DNA of 15,702 bases from Candidatus Hydrogenedentota bacterium (GCA_007124105.1 SLFT01000389.1:1-15702), one strand, 5' to 3'. Positions 1 through 7,815 are shown, counted from the first letter of the stretch. Numbers and translations are program-made. The notes: generated from the sequence alone by a model not told the origin.

Positions 1-1395
1 GATCCCCGCGAATGGTTTGGCGGCGTGGTGCATGGCCCCGGCAGCCCGGACCTGCCCGAAACACGCGAACGCGTCCCCGCCCATTATCCTATCCGCCATT
101 ACCCAGACATCACCCACATTGTGCGCTGTCAGTATCCCCACAATCAGCTGGACCCGTTGTTCTCGATTGCCATTACGCGCCAGGGCGTCAACCCGCAGCC
201 CCGTCATTCGCGCTTCATCCACAACCATTTTGCGCCGCTCACCAACGGGTTCCTGAGTTATTCGGACGGCGCCCATGACGACGTGAATAAGGTGGTGTGG
301 ACGCGCCTTGGCTGGAATCCCGACGAGAGCCTCCGCGAGATACTGATGGATTACGCGCGTTTTTTCTTCCGGCCCGACCTTGCCGACGATGGGGCGGATG
401 CCATCCTGGGTCTTGAAGAAAACTGGGAGGGCGCCGCCATGGACAACGGCGGCGTCACCGGGACGCTTCGCCTGTGGGAACGGATCGCCGAGGCGATGCC
501 GGATGAATTGTCGGGCCCGCGCGCCAACTGGCGGTTGCAGATGATGCTGTTCCGCGCCACCCTCGACGCCTACGCCCGCCACCGCCTTATCTACGAGCAG
601 GGGCTTGAAACGCAGGCGTGCGAAGCCATCCTCGAACACCACGACGACCCCGACCGCGCCATGGATGTCGCCCTGACCATCCTCGAGAAGGCCGAGACCG
701 AAGGCGTTCAGCCGCATTTGCGCGAACGCATCATTACGATGGCTAAAGCTCTCTGGGAATCCATCGGGTTGCAGAGCGATGTGGAGACCTATCAGATACA
801 CAGCCCGCAACGGGGCGGCGTATTGGAATACCTGGATACGCCTTTGAACAGCCGTTATTGGATTGAAGATGAATTCGAGCGGTTGCGCGACAGCGACGAC
901 GAAGAGGCCGTGAGGAGACGGCTTTATGAAATCGCCACATGGCAGCAACCGGGCGAGGGCAGTTTTTACGACGACCTCGGCAATGTGGGCAATTCGCCCA
1001 ATGTGCTGTATACCGGCGGCCCGAGCGGACATCCCATGCAGCACCGCCAGCCGACGCCCGGCTACTGGGCGCCTGACGGCGGACGCGCCCGATTCCGATA
1101 TGGGTGGCTGCATACCATGAGCAATCCCGAGGGACTGCTTTATGAACACCTTGATCCTGGGGCGGACTATCTGCTGCGTGTTGCCGGATACGGCGACGTG
1201 AAACCCCGCGCCGATGGCGAGCCGCTGACCCCCACGGACTACGACACGAGTGAAGGGGGATTCAAAGATTTCCCGGTGCCCCAAAAATACTATGCCGATG
1301 GCGCGTTAACGATTACCTTCGACGAATTGGACGAACGCCATTTGAACTGGCGCGAGTGGTCCAGGATGGCCGAGGTCTGGTTGTTGAAACAATAA
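1..1395 (+). CDS. Glycosidase-like protein, C-terminal part (5' end outside window)
   Basis: The reading frame is open from base 1 and ends at TAA 1393-1395, giving 464 visible residues; the start lies upstream of the window. The first ~130 residues look like the end of a TIM-barrel glycosidase-like domain. They contain YPDITH, then SDGAHDDVNK near residue 88, then a GWNP...YARFFF stretch near 105-125, a pattern that closes the barrel in GH20/GH84/GH67-like and related uncharacterised proteins. Residues ~130-310 are probably helical. The last ~130 residues (LLRVAGYGD, then LNWREWSRMAEVWLLK at the end) resemble a malectin-like beta-sandwich often found on secreted carbohydrate-active proteins. 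The catalytic residues are not visible, so no substrate can be named. It is followed after 144 bases by the DUF4838 gene on the same strand, which supports a shared role in glycan breakdown. The family call is a recollection of similar planctomycete-type hypotheticals, not a proven match. Confidence 0.7.
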   Translation, partial: DPREWFGGVVHGPGSPDLPETRERVPAHYPIRHYPDITHIVRCQYPHNQLDPLFSIAITRQGVNPQPRHSRFIHNHFAPLTNGFLSYSDGAHDDVNKVVWTRLGWNPDESLREILMDYARFFFRPDLADDGADAILGLEENWEGAAMDNGGVTGTLRLWERIAEAMPDELSGPRANWRLQMMLFRATLDAYARHRLIYEQGLETQACEAILEHHDDPDRAMDVALTILEKAETEGVQPHLRERIITMAKALWESIGLQSDVETYQIHSPQRGGVLEYLDTPLNSRYWIEDEFERLRDSDDEEAVRRRLYEIATWQQPGEGSFYDDLGNVGNSPNVLYTGGPSGHPMQHRQPTPGYWAPDGGRARFRYGWLHTMSNPEGLLYEHLDPGADYLLRVAGYGDVKPRADGEPLTPTDYDTSEGGFKDFPVPQKYYADGALTITFDELDERHLNWREWSRMAEVWLLKQ

Positions 1396-1419
1396 GAAAT
1401 ATCTCGGTATAGACCATGC

Positions 1420-1519
1420 TTTCTGTATGTTGCTCACGCTTCAGTGTGCCTGAGCAACTTCACGCGCCTGTACGGAGCATGTGCAACCGAGCCACGGAAG
1501 TGTGAACAACATACAGGAA
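1420..1519 (+). promoter_or_regulatory. Leader with two overlapping, mutually exclusive inverted repeats
   Basis: CTGTATGTTG (1423-1432) is perfectly complementary to CAACATACAG (1507-1516). The pairing extends outward by three more pairs, one of them G-U, to 1420 and 1519. A second inverted repeat, GTTGCTCA (1429-1436) with TGAGCAAC (1451-1458), shares GTTG with the first, so the RNA could form only one of the two. The structure lies between the upstream glycosidase-like gene and the ribosome binding site of the DUF4838 gene (1528-1533). No long U-run follows either stem, so it is not a clear intrinsic terminator. A regulatory switch, an RNA-processing site or an operator are all possible; the function is inference. 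Confidence 0.4.
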
Positions 1520-1527
1520 TTCCGCAC

Positions 1528-1533
1528 AAGGAG
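1528..1533 (+). promoter_or_regulatory. Ribosome binding site that sets the DUF4838 start
   Basis: AAGGAG lies 6 bases before ATG 1540. The same frame is open back to an ATG at 1444, but the 32 extra residues are not hydrophobic and would hide the signal peptide. This site therefore decides the start at 1540. Confidence 0.85.
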
Positions 1534-1539
1534 ATAGTG

Positions 1540-4050
1540 ATGCTGAAACGCCAATTCCAAGTTGCCGCCCTTTGTTTTGTCGCGGCAGCGGCCTTCGGAC
1601 AAGGAAACGGACTGCGGATTGATACGATGACGTCATGGCAAATCGTATGCGCGCACGGGGCCATCGAAAGCGAAGTATACGCCGCTGAAGAGTTCCAGAC
1701 CCTGTTTGCGGAAATGACCGGAACGACGCTTCCTGTTGTGGCGTCTGCTTCCGGGGATAGGGGCGCGGTGTTTATCGGTCCCGACGCTGTCGCGCAATCG
1801 CAACAGAGCGCGCCCCTGTCGGATGCCGGCAAGGAAACGTTGCGCGTCCAGGTGACGGCGGATGCCGTGTTCATTGACGGCGGGCGTCCGAGGGGAACGT
1901 TGTATGGCGTCTACGAATTTTTCGAGGAACTGTGCGGCGTACGGTTCTTGACGCATGATCACACCTGGTATCCCGATGACGCCGAGGACAAAACCCTGCC
2001 CCTTGGCGTGCATGTTTACGAGCCTGTCTTTGCCTATCGTCTGGTGTCTTACGGCGAGATACGGCGCAATCCCGAGTTTGCGACGCGCCTGCGCAACAAC
2101 GCGGTCACGCGGGATGCGCGGCTGGGCGGACGCACGGGCTACGAACGGGTCGGCCACACCATGGCGCGGCTGGTGTCTCCGGAAGAATACGGCGCGGAAC
2201 ACCCCGAGTATTTCGCGCTGGTGGACGGCGAGCGAAGGCTGGAAGCGTCGTATGACCGGCCCCAGCTGTGCATGACCAATCCCGACGTGGTCGCTCTCAT
2301 GACCGAAGCGCTCCTCGAACAGATCGCGCAACAGCCCGATATGATTTCTTTTGGCGTTGGCCACAGCGACAATCAGGACTACTGCACATGCGACGGCTGC
2401 GCCGCCATCAACGAACGCGAAGGCTCGGCGGCGGGCGCCACCATCCACTTCGTGAACCAGGTGGCGGAACGGGTCGAACAAGAATACCCCGACGTGCTTG
2501 TGGGCACCTATGCCTACCAATACACCCGCAAACCGCCGGCAACCATCCGGCCCCGGCGCAACGTACAGATGCAGCTGTGCAGCATTGAAGCCTGTAATTT
2601 TCACCCCATTAACGATCCCGCCTGCCCGCTCAATAAACCATTCACCGAGGATATGGACGGTTGGCGCCGGAAAACGGACAACATCAAGGTGTGGCATTAC
2701 AACACCAATTTCTGGCGCGGATACATGCTGCCATATCCCAATTTCAGAAGCATAGGACCCAGTGTCGCGTACTACGCCGACAACGCGGTCATCGGCATCT
2801 ATATGCAGGCCGCAGGCAACGCCCAGGCCGCCGAGTTCAGCGACATGCGCGCCTATGTCATCTCACGGTGCCTGTGGAAACCGGGACGCGACGGTTGGGC
2901 GGAAATGGAAACGTTTTGTCGCCTCCACTACGGCGCGGCAGCGGAAACGATCATCGAATACCTGACCTGGTATCACGATCTTGTGGCCGACGCGGGCGCC
3001 CACCCCACCTGTTTCGCAACGGAATCCGAACTGCAGATCAACCCCGAAACAGCGCGTCGGATCATGGCGTATTTTCAGCGGGCGCTGGAACAGGCCGAAT
3101 CCGAAAAGGTGCGGGTGCGCGTTGAGAAGGCGTCCCTGTGCGCCTATCGCGCCGCGTTGAGCGCCTCCGGTATGCGACTGGTCTGCGAAGACGGCGTCGC
3201 GCGGCCCGATCTCGAAGGGTTCCATCCTGAATTACTGGACCGCTTTGCCATGCTGTGTGAACGGCACGGCGTCACCATGGAAGATGAACACACGCCCATC
3301 GGCGAGTACATCGAAAGCCTGCGTTCGTTGCACGAAGGCTACAAGGCGGTCACACTGGAAAACGATCTGTGGCGGCTTGTTATTTTACCGGAATCAAACG
3401 CCAAGATCGTCGAGATAATACACAAACCGTCCGGACGCAACGTCATCCAACCCCGTCGCGCCTTTGACCGGTTCCGGTTCGAGGAATGGACGCGCCAGGG
3501 CGACGGCCCCGCAGCGCGGAATATTGTGGCTTTCGAGGCTGACGCCGACCCGGACGTTGTGCGCTTGACGCTGGAACTCGACGACGGCGCCACGCTGACG
3601 CGGCGCGTTGCGCTTGACGGCGACGCGATACGCTTCGAGACGCGGCTGACCGCCGCCGACCAACGCCCCTTCGATTTCTGGGTACACCCCGAATATGATC
3701 CCGCCGCGACAACAGACGACCCGCGCACGGTCGCCGTATACGTCAAGGCCCCCGAATGGACCTGGATAAACCGCGACTGGCGCGACGGACAACCCACCGA
3801 ACAACAGACCCGCGCCCTGCGCGAGGCCGCGGCAGGCGGCGCGTTCGCCTTCTACAACCACGAAGCCGGATTCGGCGTCGAGCAGCGCTTCACCCCTGAA
3901 GACTACGAAACCCTGCACCTCTACTGGAACCCGACACGGCAACAGCTGAACCTGGAGATGTATCCAAAGACCGCATTGCTCGCCCCGGGCGAACAAAAGG
4001 AATATGCTTGGGAATTACGGTATCTTGATGTGCCGCCTGATACCCGGTGA
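1540..4050 (+). CDS. Secreted DUF4838 protein with mutarotase-like C-terminal domain
   Basis: 836 residues from ATG 1540. A signal peptide covers about residues 1-20 (MLKRQFQVAALCFVAAAAFG), so the protein is exported. Residues ~25-145 form a GH67/GH20b-like N-terminal domain, ending in the typical RGTLYGVYEFFEELCGVRFL. Residues ~230-470 are the DUF4838 barrel: GHSDNQDYCTCDGC carries C282, C284 and C287, followed by the stretch around KVWHYNTNF and RCLWKPGRD. Residues ~600-836 (NDLWRLVILPESNAKIVEI, YNHEAGFGVEQRF, LNLEMYPKTALLAPGE) look like a galactose-mutarotase-like beta-sandwich. DUF4838 proteins are thought to act on complex glycans, but the reaction is not established; the family recalls alpha-glucuronidase and hexosaminidase folds. 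The flanking genes on the same strand are also secreted carbohydrate-type proteins. The DUF4838 call is firm, the mutarotase-like call moderate and the substrate unknown. Confidence 0.88.
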   Translation: MLKRQFQVAALCFVAAAAFGQGNGLRIDTMTSWQIVCAHGAIESEVYAAEEFQTLFAEMTGTTLPVVASASGDRGAVFIGPDAVAQSQQSAPLSDAGKETLRVQVTADAVFIDGGRPRGTLYGVYEFFEELCGVRFLTHDHTWYPDDAEDKTLPLGVHVYEPVFAYRLVSYGEIRRNPEFATRLRNNAVTRDARLGGRTGYERVGHTMARLVSPEEYGAEHPEYFALVDGERRLEASYDRPQLCMTNPDVVALMTEALLEQIAQQPDMISFGVGHSDNQDYCTCDGCAAINEREGSAAGATIHFVNQVAERVEQEYPDVLVGTYAYQYTRKPPATIRPRRNVQMQLCSIEACNFHPINDPACPLNKPFTEDMDGWRRKTDNIKVWHYNTNFWRGYMLPYPNFRSIGPSVAYYADNAVIGIYMQAAGNAQAAEFSDMRAYVISRCLWKPGRDGWAEMETFCRLHYGAAAETIIEYLTWYHDLVADAGAHPTCFATESELQINPETARRIMAYFQRALEQAESEKVRVRVEKASLCAYRAALSASGMRLVCEDGVARPDLEGFHPELLDRFAMLCERHGVTMEDEHTPIGEYIESLRSLHEGYKAVTLENDLWRLVILPESNAKIVEIIHKPSGRNVIQPRRAFDRFRFEEWTRQGDGPAARNIVAFEADADPDVVRLTLELDDGATLTRRVALDGDAIRFETRLTAADQRPFDFWVHPEYDPAATTDDPRTVAVYVKAPEWTWINRDWRDGQPTEQQTRALREAAAGGAFAFYNHEAGFGVEQRFTPEDYETLHLYWNPTRQQLNLEMYPKTALLAPGEQKEYAWELRYLDVPPDTR

Positions 4051-4117
4051 ACCAAAAGTGTTCCGAGACTTCGGCTAATCTGATATAGGCGTGTTTCATA
4101 TTTTCTCTGTAGGCGCT

Positions 4118-4285
4118 TTATTGCGCCGTAGTCCAATGATCTTGTAGATTTAGTCGTTCCCGTCCTTCCGAGATATAGTACAAGTCGAACTTTATCCAGC
4201 CGTGGCCGCCGGGAGCATCGTCCAGATAAATGCGCAGGGTGCAGTCATTCGCTTCTGCGCGTTGTTCCAGTGCGGATGGATGCAT
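4118..4285 (-). pseudogene. Possible 3' remnant of a gene on the opposite strand
   Basis: The - strand encodes 55 residues from ATG 4283-4285 to the stop at 4118. They include an ordered, protein-like stretch, LRIYLDDAPGGHGWIKFDLYY, that looks like the edge of a beta-sandwich or the C-terminus of a larger enzyme. Upstream in this direction the frame runs into the dispersed-repeat-like sequence at 4324-4355, as if the rest of the gene were lost or replaced. There is no ribosome binding site. It could instead be a small real gene or a chance open frame; I cannot name a family. Confidence 0.22.
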
Positions 4286-4323
4286 GGGAGCCCTACGGAA
4301 CAGGGTTGTCCAGAAAAGGATTA

Positions 4324-4355
4324 CCACGGATGAACACATAGGGACACAAATGAAC
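4324..4355. repeat. Degenerate copy of a CCACGGATGAACAC-type dispersed repeat
   Basis: The stretch starts with CCACGGATGAACACATAG and goes on through GGGACACAAATGAAC. From memory, intergenic repeats built of CCACGGATGAACACGGAT units occur in many planctomycete-like and candidate-phylum genomes. Only one imperfect copy is present here, so the identification rests on recall. It does not encode anything obvious. Confidence 0.35.
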
Positions 4356-4388
4356 AACAATTCAATTTTTAGCTGCGCAGCAGGCGCC

Positions 4389-4412
4389 ACTTCTTCCGGG
4401 CGAAGTCCCGGA
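4389..4412 (+). promoter_or_regulatory. GC-rich alternative hairpins before a GTG start
   Basis: TCCGGG (4395-4400) pairs with CCCGGA (4407-4412) across a 6-base loop. An overlapping stem, ACTTC (4389-4393) with GAAGT (4402-4406), would exclude it. The structure ends 15 bases before the GGAGAG ribosome binding site (4428-4433) of the downstream gene, so it would sit in the leader RNA. A role in processing or translation control is conceivable but unproven. Confidence 0.3.
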
Positions 4413-4437
4413 CGAACTGTAGCAACTGGAGAGTTTT

Positions 4438-6837
4438 GTGTGTAAGCACATTCTGTTTTTACTGGTCGGCATTTTGTGCGTTACCGCCCCGAAAGTTGAC
4501 GCGCTGGCTGACGACGCCTATGGTTTCATGTATTGGATGCATGGCTGGCGAGGCAGATCGCCCGACGGGGAACGATTGTTTGCAATTCAGACCAACCGGT
4601 TCGGTGCGGTATTCGATGTGGAAAAAGCCGCGCTCGTAGGTCTGGGAAATCTGCCCGACCCACAGACCTATTGTGATGCCGTGTCAGACATATCCGAAAC
4701 GATGCAGACCCTCCCCGATGCCGTATTGCGGTTGCAGCTGGTAAAAGATGACCGTGTATTTTCCTGCATCGGCGCTGATTTATCCTCATTAAAGGGGCTT
4801 GAAAGCCCGTCCCGCATCATTGAAAGCGGGCGGTTCCTGCAACGTTTTGATATTCAGGGATTGCGCTTCGCCTGCCCGGCACAGAATACGCTTGATTGTG
4901 TCGGACGACTCGAGGTAATTGCCTGGCCGGACAGGCTTGCTTTCCTTTTCGAGGTGGCGGCATGCAACGAAGCGCACCCCATGACCCTTCGCATCAAACT
5001 GGAAACAGAGGCCGATACGTTTATTGGGGACAAACATTTTCCTGGATTCCTGGAGGACGCGCCCGCGGCCATACATTTGGAATGGCATCCTGACAAACCA
5101 ACCGTTGACCCAGGCGAGGCGATTACCGTTTCCAGCAGGGATGTCGAAACTCAATCGGAACTTCCTGTCGCTTATGACGTCCAACGAGGCTGGTTCCGCA
5201 TTGATCTGCCTGCAAGACACTTTGATCTGGCGGAGCATCCCGAACATGGCGATCAATACGATGTCGTCATCGAAAACTCAGCCGATGCGCCTGTTCTTGC
5301 GCCACTGCTTTTCGCCATGAAGGGGGCCTTTTCCGGCATCACCGGCATGACGCCGCTGCTCGTGGACCAGCACGGCCTGCCCACCGGTTATCCTGTGCAA
5401 ATTTCAAAGAACTGGCATCACATACCGGAAAGGCCAAAGTTGTATGAGGGCCCGTGGTTTCACGGTTTCTCGTATGTGCCGGTGAAGCCCAACCAGGAAT
5501 GGAAAGGGCGTCTGCAACTGATATACGCCCATTGGGGCGGCGTTCCCGCAGTATCCCATGCGCAGCTATGCCTGATAGGATGGGGCGTCAACCAACTATG
5601 GGATCAGGTGGCAATCGGTTCCTGGGGTGAGACAATCTGCTATGATCCCGACATCAACCTGAACCGTTCGATGATTGACGATATCCGCCCGCTGATGGTT
5701 TATGGCATGGGCAGCGTTCCCGAAACGCCCAAACTGTGGACGTGGACAAATAATGTGGGCGGCGGCGACTTCCTGACGTTGTTCGGCGCTGACGGCAAAC
5801 GCCGGTTTCCAAGCAGGATGCGAACCGCCTACCTGAAATACGGTCCAAACCTTACCGAAGTTGTCTATGCGGGCGTCACGGACGACGGCGCGGTGGAAAT
5901 GCGCATGACCGTCTCATCGCCCCGTTGCGATGATGTGGCGCGCGCCTACCACCACATCCGCTACGACGTCGTGAGGCCAGTTGCGTTTTCGCGGCTTGCA
6001 TTCTACCAACTTGGCGCGGACAACTATAACGACCATCAATTCGAACGGCTGGCCCATGGCAACCAAAACGGCTTGACCGAAGAATGGGGCTTTCAATCCG
6101 GCGGCATGGTCTACGACCGCGCGGGGGTGGTCTGCGAAGGAGATGGACCGTGGTGGTTCTCGGCCCATCGCGCCATGCCCAACGCGCCCCGGGGCGGCGC
6201 ATGGGCAAATCGCGGGTTGATTATTCGCAGCTGGGATGCGCGGCTCGGCGGCCAACGCGCAGACCGACCCCATGCAGCCTTTTTCGGTACGGAAAACGGC
6301 ATCCCCTCTATGAACGTTGAACTCGCGCCGCCGCCGGGGCTGGAACAATTGCAGCCGGGCGATTTCGTTGAGGCAACACTGGAACTGGTCGTGATTCCCA
6401 TGAACGCGGACGATTATTACGGCCCCAACATAAACCTGCGCGCCCACTTGAAAGAACACGCCAACTCATGGAAGCCTGTTCACCGCCTGGCACAACGAAA
6501 CGATCTGGACGTCACCGTTGAACACGGCGAATTACTACGCCCCTATCCCGTAATACTAAAGAGCGATGAAGACCGAACGCTGAAATTCAGCGTGCATGGC
6601 GGCGCGGGATATGTGCCCTTTACCATCGCAGGGGTTCATACGCCGGAAAAGGCGGTACTGACACAAGTTGACAAGACGGGAAACGCGGTGGATGCGCTTA
6701 CTGAAGTAAACAGGTACAAACAGGTTGACTTTAACGCCTGCTGCTCCTGTTATCACATCACGTACAATATACTTCTCGATACGCAGGACGATGCCTTTAT
6801 GACGCGTTATTTCTTATTCTCGAGCGCAACAAAATAA
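4438..6837 (+). CDS. Secreted 799-residue protein of unknown family
   Basis: The start is GTG 4438, with GGAGAG at 4428-4433 in front. A TTG at 4436 is in another, short frame. A signal peptide covers residues 1-24 (MCKHILFLLVGILCVTAPKVDALA) with a good ALA cleavage site before DDAYG, so the protein is exported. I do not recognise the family. The mature protein has many aromatic residues and alternating hydrophobic strands, which suggests mostly beta structure. Notable stretches are YWMHGWRGRSPDG near the N-terminus, a central WFHGFSYVPVKPNQEWKG, a Trp/Gly-rich region (LIGWGVNQLWDQVAIGSWGE) and a C-terminal CCSCYH. No transmembrane segment follows the signal. It lies between a DUF4838 gene and a secreted TIM-barrel gene on the same strand, so glycan binding or cleavage is a reasonable guess. 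It could be a new polysaccharide lyase or glycosidase family, or a large non-catalytic binding protein. Confidence 0.85.
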   Translation: MCKHILFLLVGILCVTAPKVDALADDAYGFMYWMHGWRGRSPDGERLFAIQTNRFGAVFDVEKAALVGLGNLPDPQTYCDAVSDISETMQTLPDAVLRLQLVKDDRVFSCIGADLSSLKGLESPSRIIESGRFLQRFDIQGLRFACPAQNTLDCVGRLEVIAWPDRLAFLFEVAACNEAHPMTLRIKLETEADTFIGDKHFPGFLEDAPAAIHLEWHPDKPTVDPGEAITVSSRDVETQSELPVAYDVQRGWFRIDLPARHFDLAEHPEHGDQYDVVIENSADAPVLAPLLFAMKGAFSGITGMTPLLVDQHGLPTGYPVQISKNWHHIPERPKLYEGPWFHGFSYVPVKPNQEWKGRLQLIYAHWGGVPAVSHAQLCLIGWGVNQLWDQVAIGSWGETICYDPDINLNRSMIDDIRPLMVYGMGSVPETPKLWTWTNNVGGGDFLTLFGADGKRRFPSRMRTAYLKYGPNLTEVVYAGVTDDGAVEMRMTVSSPRCDDVARAYHHIRYDVVRPVAFSRLAFYQLGADNYNDHQFERLAHGNQNGLTEEWGFQSGGMVYDRAGVVCEGDGPWWFSAHRAMPNAPRGGAWANRGLIIRSWDARLGGQRADRPHAAFFGTENGIPSMNVELAPPPGLEQLQPGDFVEATLELVVIPMNADDYYGPNINLRAHLKEHANSWKPVHRLAQRNDLDVTVEHGELLRPYPVILKSDEDRTLKFSVHGGAGYVPFTIAGVHTPEKAVLTQVDKTGNAVDALTEVNRYKQVDFNACCSCYHITYNILLDTQDDAFMTRYFLFSSATK

Positions 6838-6942
6838 CGTTCTGTCGTGTCAAACAATCGCCGCTAGAAACGAAGCGTAATCTCTGAAACAGATTTCCCC
6901 CGCTCCGAAATTTTTCAAAACTATCATGAAAGGAGATTCTTT

Positions 6943-7815
6943 ATGAACACTGTCTGTATTGCCATTGTGTTGCTGACCGCCCGCTCCACACTTCCGGTTT
7001 ATGGCGAAGCAGGGGCTTCGTTTCCGTTCTTCGCGTTTTGCATAGACACGCACGACAGCGAAAATCGCGCCCTCGATGAGCAGGCCGCGTTGCTCAAGGA
7101 ATTGGGCTATGATGGCGTGGGGCATCTCTGGCTGGATGATGTGAAAGAACGGCTGGAATCTTTGGACGCAGTCGGGTTAAAACTGTTCCAAATCACCATG
7201 CGTGTAGATATTACAGCGGAAGAGGAAGCCTATGATCAGCGATTGAAAGACGTGTTGCCGTTGCTCAAGGGGCGCGAGGTTCAACTATGCCTGCTCATGG
7301 GCGGCATGTCTCCATCAGACACGGCTGGCGACGCGCGCGCGGCCGTTATTGTAAACGAGATTGCCGGCCTGGCCCGCGAATCGGACACACAGATACTCCT
7401 CTACCCGCACGCCAATGACTGGCTCGAAAGGGTTGAGGACGCCGTGCGCCTGGCAGAAAAGGTGAACCTGCCAAATGTGGGTGTAATGTTCAATCTTTGT
7501 CACTGGCTCAAAGTGGATGAAGAAGAAAACATGGTTCCCCTGCTCGAAAAAGCCATGCCCCGCCTGTGGGCTGTGAGTATTAACGGCGCGGACAACGCGG
7601 ACGCCATCCGCGACGGCGACGGCGACTGGCTGCAACCGCTGGACAGCGGCGCGTTTGACGTGTTCTCCCTGGTGAACGCGTTGAAGACCCTCGGCTATAA
7701 GGGGCCAATAGGGCTACAATGCTGGGGCATCGAGGGCGACGCCCGAGACCACCTGACTCGTTCCATGCGCGCATGGGATGCCATCCAGCAACGTCTTGAG
7801 GAAAAACACGAGTAA
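6943..7815 (+). CDS. Secreted sugar isomerase/epimerase-like TIM-barrel protein
   Basis: 290 residues from ATG 6943, with AAAGGAG at 6929-6935. The N-terminus is hydrophobic (VCIAIVLLTARSTLPVYGEA), a likely signal peptide cut near residue 23. The rest matches the xylose isomerase-like TIM barrel (AP endonuclease 2 superfamily, PF01261): ALLKELGYDGVGHLW early, ILLYPHANDWLERVEDA in the middle, then GVMFNLCHWLKVDEEEN, WAVSINGAD and a closing GPIGLQCWGI. The His and acidic residues in the later strands would be the metal ligands of this superfamily. Cytoplasmic relatives interconvert keto and aldo sugars or epimerise them; secreted versions are common in planctomycete-type genomes but are poorly characterised. 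It is last in the + strand cluster, 105 bases after the unknown secreted protein. It probably acts on a sugar released by its neighbours, but the substrate is unknown. Confidence 0.85.
   Translation: MNTVCIAIVLLTARSTLPVYGEAGASFPFFAFCIDTHDSENRALDEQAALLKELGYDGVGHLWLDDVKERLESLDAVGLKLFQITMRVDITAEEEAYDQRLKDVLPLLKGREVQLCLLMGGMSPSDTAGDARAAVIVNEIAGLARESDTQILLYPHANDWLERVEDAVRLAEKVNLPNVGVMFNLCHWLKVDEEENMVPLLEKAMPRLWAVSINGADNADAIRDGDGDWLQPLDSGAFDVFSLVNALKTLGYKGPIGLQCWGIEGDARDHLTRSMRAWDAIQQRLEEKHE

Larger units (their letters stand above)
4051..4437. other. 387-base intergenic region with repeats and a possible gene remnant
   Basis: It lies between the DUF4838 gene and the 799-residue protein gene and has no convincing + strand gene. 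It holds a weak CCGA-GACT-TCGG hairpin just after the stop (4063-4074), a short GGCGC/GCGCC hairpin (4112-4127), a possible antisense gene remnant (4118-4285), a dispersed-repeat-like sequence (4324-4355), a 10-base palindrome GCTGCGCAGC (4372-4381) and a GC-rich double hairpin (4389-4412). None of the hairpins has a clear U-tract, so I cannot place a terminator. Confidence 0.6.

Noticed and set aside
1633..2697. Long open frame on the - strand inside the DUF4838 gene
   Set aside because: It mirrors the codon bias of the real gene, has no ribosome binding site and no family-like motif, and the + strand protein is clearly recognisable.
3394..3996. 200-residue - strand frame within the 3' part of the DUF4838 gene
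   Set aside because: Antisense shadow of GC-rich coding sequence; it lies entirely under the mutarotase-like domain.
4436..4639. TTG-started frame overlapping the start of the unknown secreted protein
   Set aside because: It ends after 67 residues, while the GTG two bases later opens 799 residues with a signal peptide.
5914..6459. 181-residue - strand frame inside the unknown secreted protein gene
   Set aside because: No start signal and composition typical of a shadow; the + strand frame has a signal peptide and full length.
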